The notes beneath the pieces are model-generated. The model had not been told where the DNA came from. It saw only the letters and a list, made by a program, of their open reading frames with translations, and made no database searches. A stretch of DNA of 5,372 bases. It comes from Candidatus Delongbacteria bacterium. Lineage in GTDB: Bacteria; UBA4055. The stretch covers positions 1 to 5,372 of the forward strand of contig JAQVNT010000124.1 of NCBI GenBank assembly GCA_028702975.1. The letters run 5' to 3'. Numbering within the stretch: the stretch's first letter is position 1; every line of letters starts with the position of its first letter. The position numbers and the translations under genes are program-made. This document shows positions 5,215-5,372 of this stretch, piece by piece.

Positions 5215-5372
5215 ATGTCAGAAAAACTACAAGCACAGCTCAAGCAGAAAGACAGCAAAAGAGCTATTACAGCAAAAAGGAAACTCGGCCTCATTCCGGT
5301 TAACCTCTACGGTCCCGGTATCGAGAACAGCCATTCCTACTATATCAATGAGATCGATCTGAACAGAGCCAT
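5215..5372 (+). CDS. rplY: 50S ribosomal protein bL25 (5' part, cut by window end)
   Basis: Fifty-two codons are visible, starting MSEKLQAQLKQKD. bL25 binds 5S rRNA in the large ribosomal subunit. The family pattern is the basic segment AKRKLGLIPVNLYGPG (residues 20-35), matching the usual RKxGxIPAVLYG, followed by a strand (HSYYINEIDLNRA). AAAGGA at 5200-5205 lies 9 bases before the ATG. Only 33 bases separate it from the upstream tRNA, so it may be read through from the spoVG-tRNA transcript. Because the 3' part is missing, it cannot be told whether this is the short E. coli form or the long CTC/TL5 form with an extra C-terminal domain. Other bacteria often have prs just upstream of this gene; here it is absent. 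Confidence 0.88.
   Translation, partial: MSEKLQAQLKQKDSKRAITAKRKLGLIPVNLYGPGIENSHSYYINEIDLNRA

Noticed and set aside
5100..5294. Open frame of 64 codons on the minus strand over the second tRNA and rplY start
   Set aside because: It overlaps a clear tRNA and a conserved ribosomal protein gene; its product includes a translation of the tRNA.
1..5372. CRISPR array, insertion sequence, attachment site or defence system
   Set aside because: No spaced direct repeats, transposase or terminal repeats were seen; the only notable repeat is the shared tRNA sequence. The tRNAs show no adjacent integrase or duplicated 3' end.

Overview
The window looks like a chromosomal housekeeping segment from a diderm (outer-membrane) bacterium, most likely a member of the FCB superphylum or a related candidate phylum. 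Two adjacent secreted proteins end in type IX secretion (Por-type) C-terminal sorting tails, one with the NYPNPFNP motif common in Ignavibacteria, Cloacimonadota, Marinimicrobia and similar lineages. A LolA lipoprotein carrier implies an outer membrane, and IspE implies the MEP isoprenoid pathway. A near-consensus TTGACA-17-TATTAT promoter and several good Shine-Dalgarno sites argue against Bacteroidia proper, where both are atypical. A species cannot be named from this sequence.

Left part, + strand: positions 1-80 are the 3' end of a gene whose product ends in a type IX sorting tail. After 16 bases comes a complete C10 (streptopain-like) cysteine protease with its own sorting tail. Its stop codon directly abuts the stop codon of an opposing two-gene operon, mazG (two-domain NTP pyrophosphohydrolase, TTG start at 3095) followed by a TrmH/SpoU-family RNA 2'-O-methyltransferase. 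These two genes are joined by an ATGA overlap.

Centre: a 126-bp divergent intergenic region (3096-3221) separates mazG from lolA. It holds a strong promoter for lolA, an imperfect palindrome filling that promoter's spacer, a second perfect dyad just upstream, and weaker candidate signals pointing toward mazG.

Right part, + strand: lolA and ispE overlap by ATGA. An 11-base gap leads to spoVG (TTG start, strong GGAGG), then two tandem tRNA-Gln genes (anticodons CUG and UUG) and the start of rplY (bL25), cut by the window edge. All gaps are short (10-33 bases), so lolA-ispE-spoVG-tRNA-tRNA-rplY could be one transcription unit. It resembles the known lolB-ispE-tRNA-Gln-prs-rplY order of proteobacteria and the ispE/spoVG/glmU/prs/ctc neighbourhood of Firmicutes, with prs and glmU absent here.

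I did not find a clearly new defence or mobile system. The most interesting points are the hybrid ispE/spoVG/tRNA-Gln/rplY gene order, the dyad-rich divergent promoter, the tandem type IX cargo genes, and the unusual acceptor end of the first tRNA-Gln.
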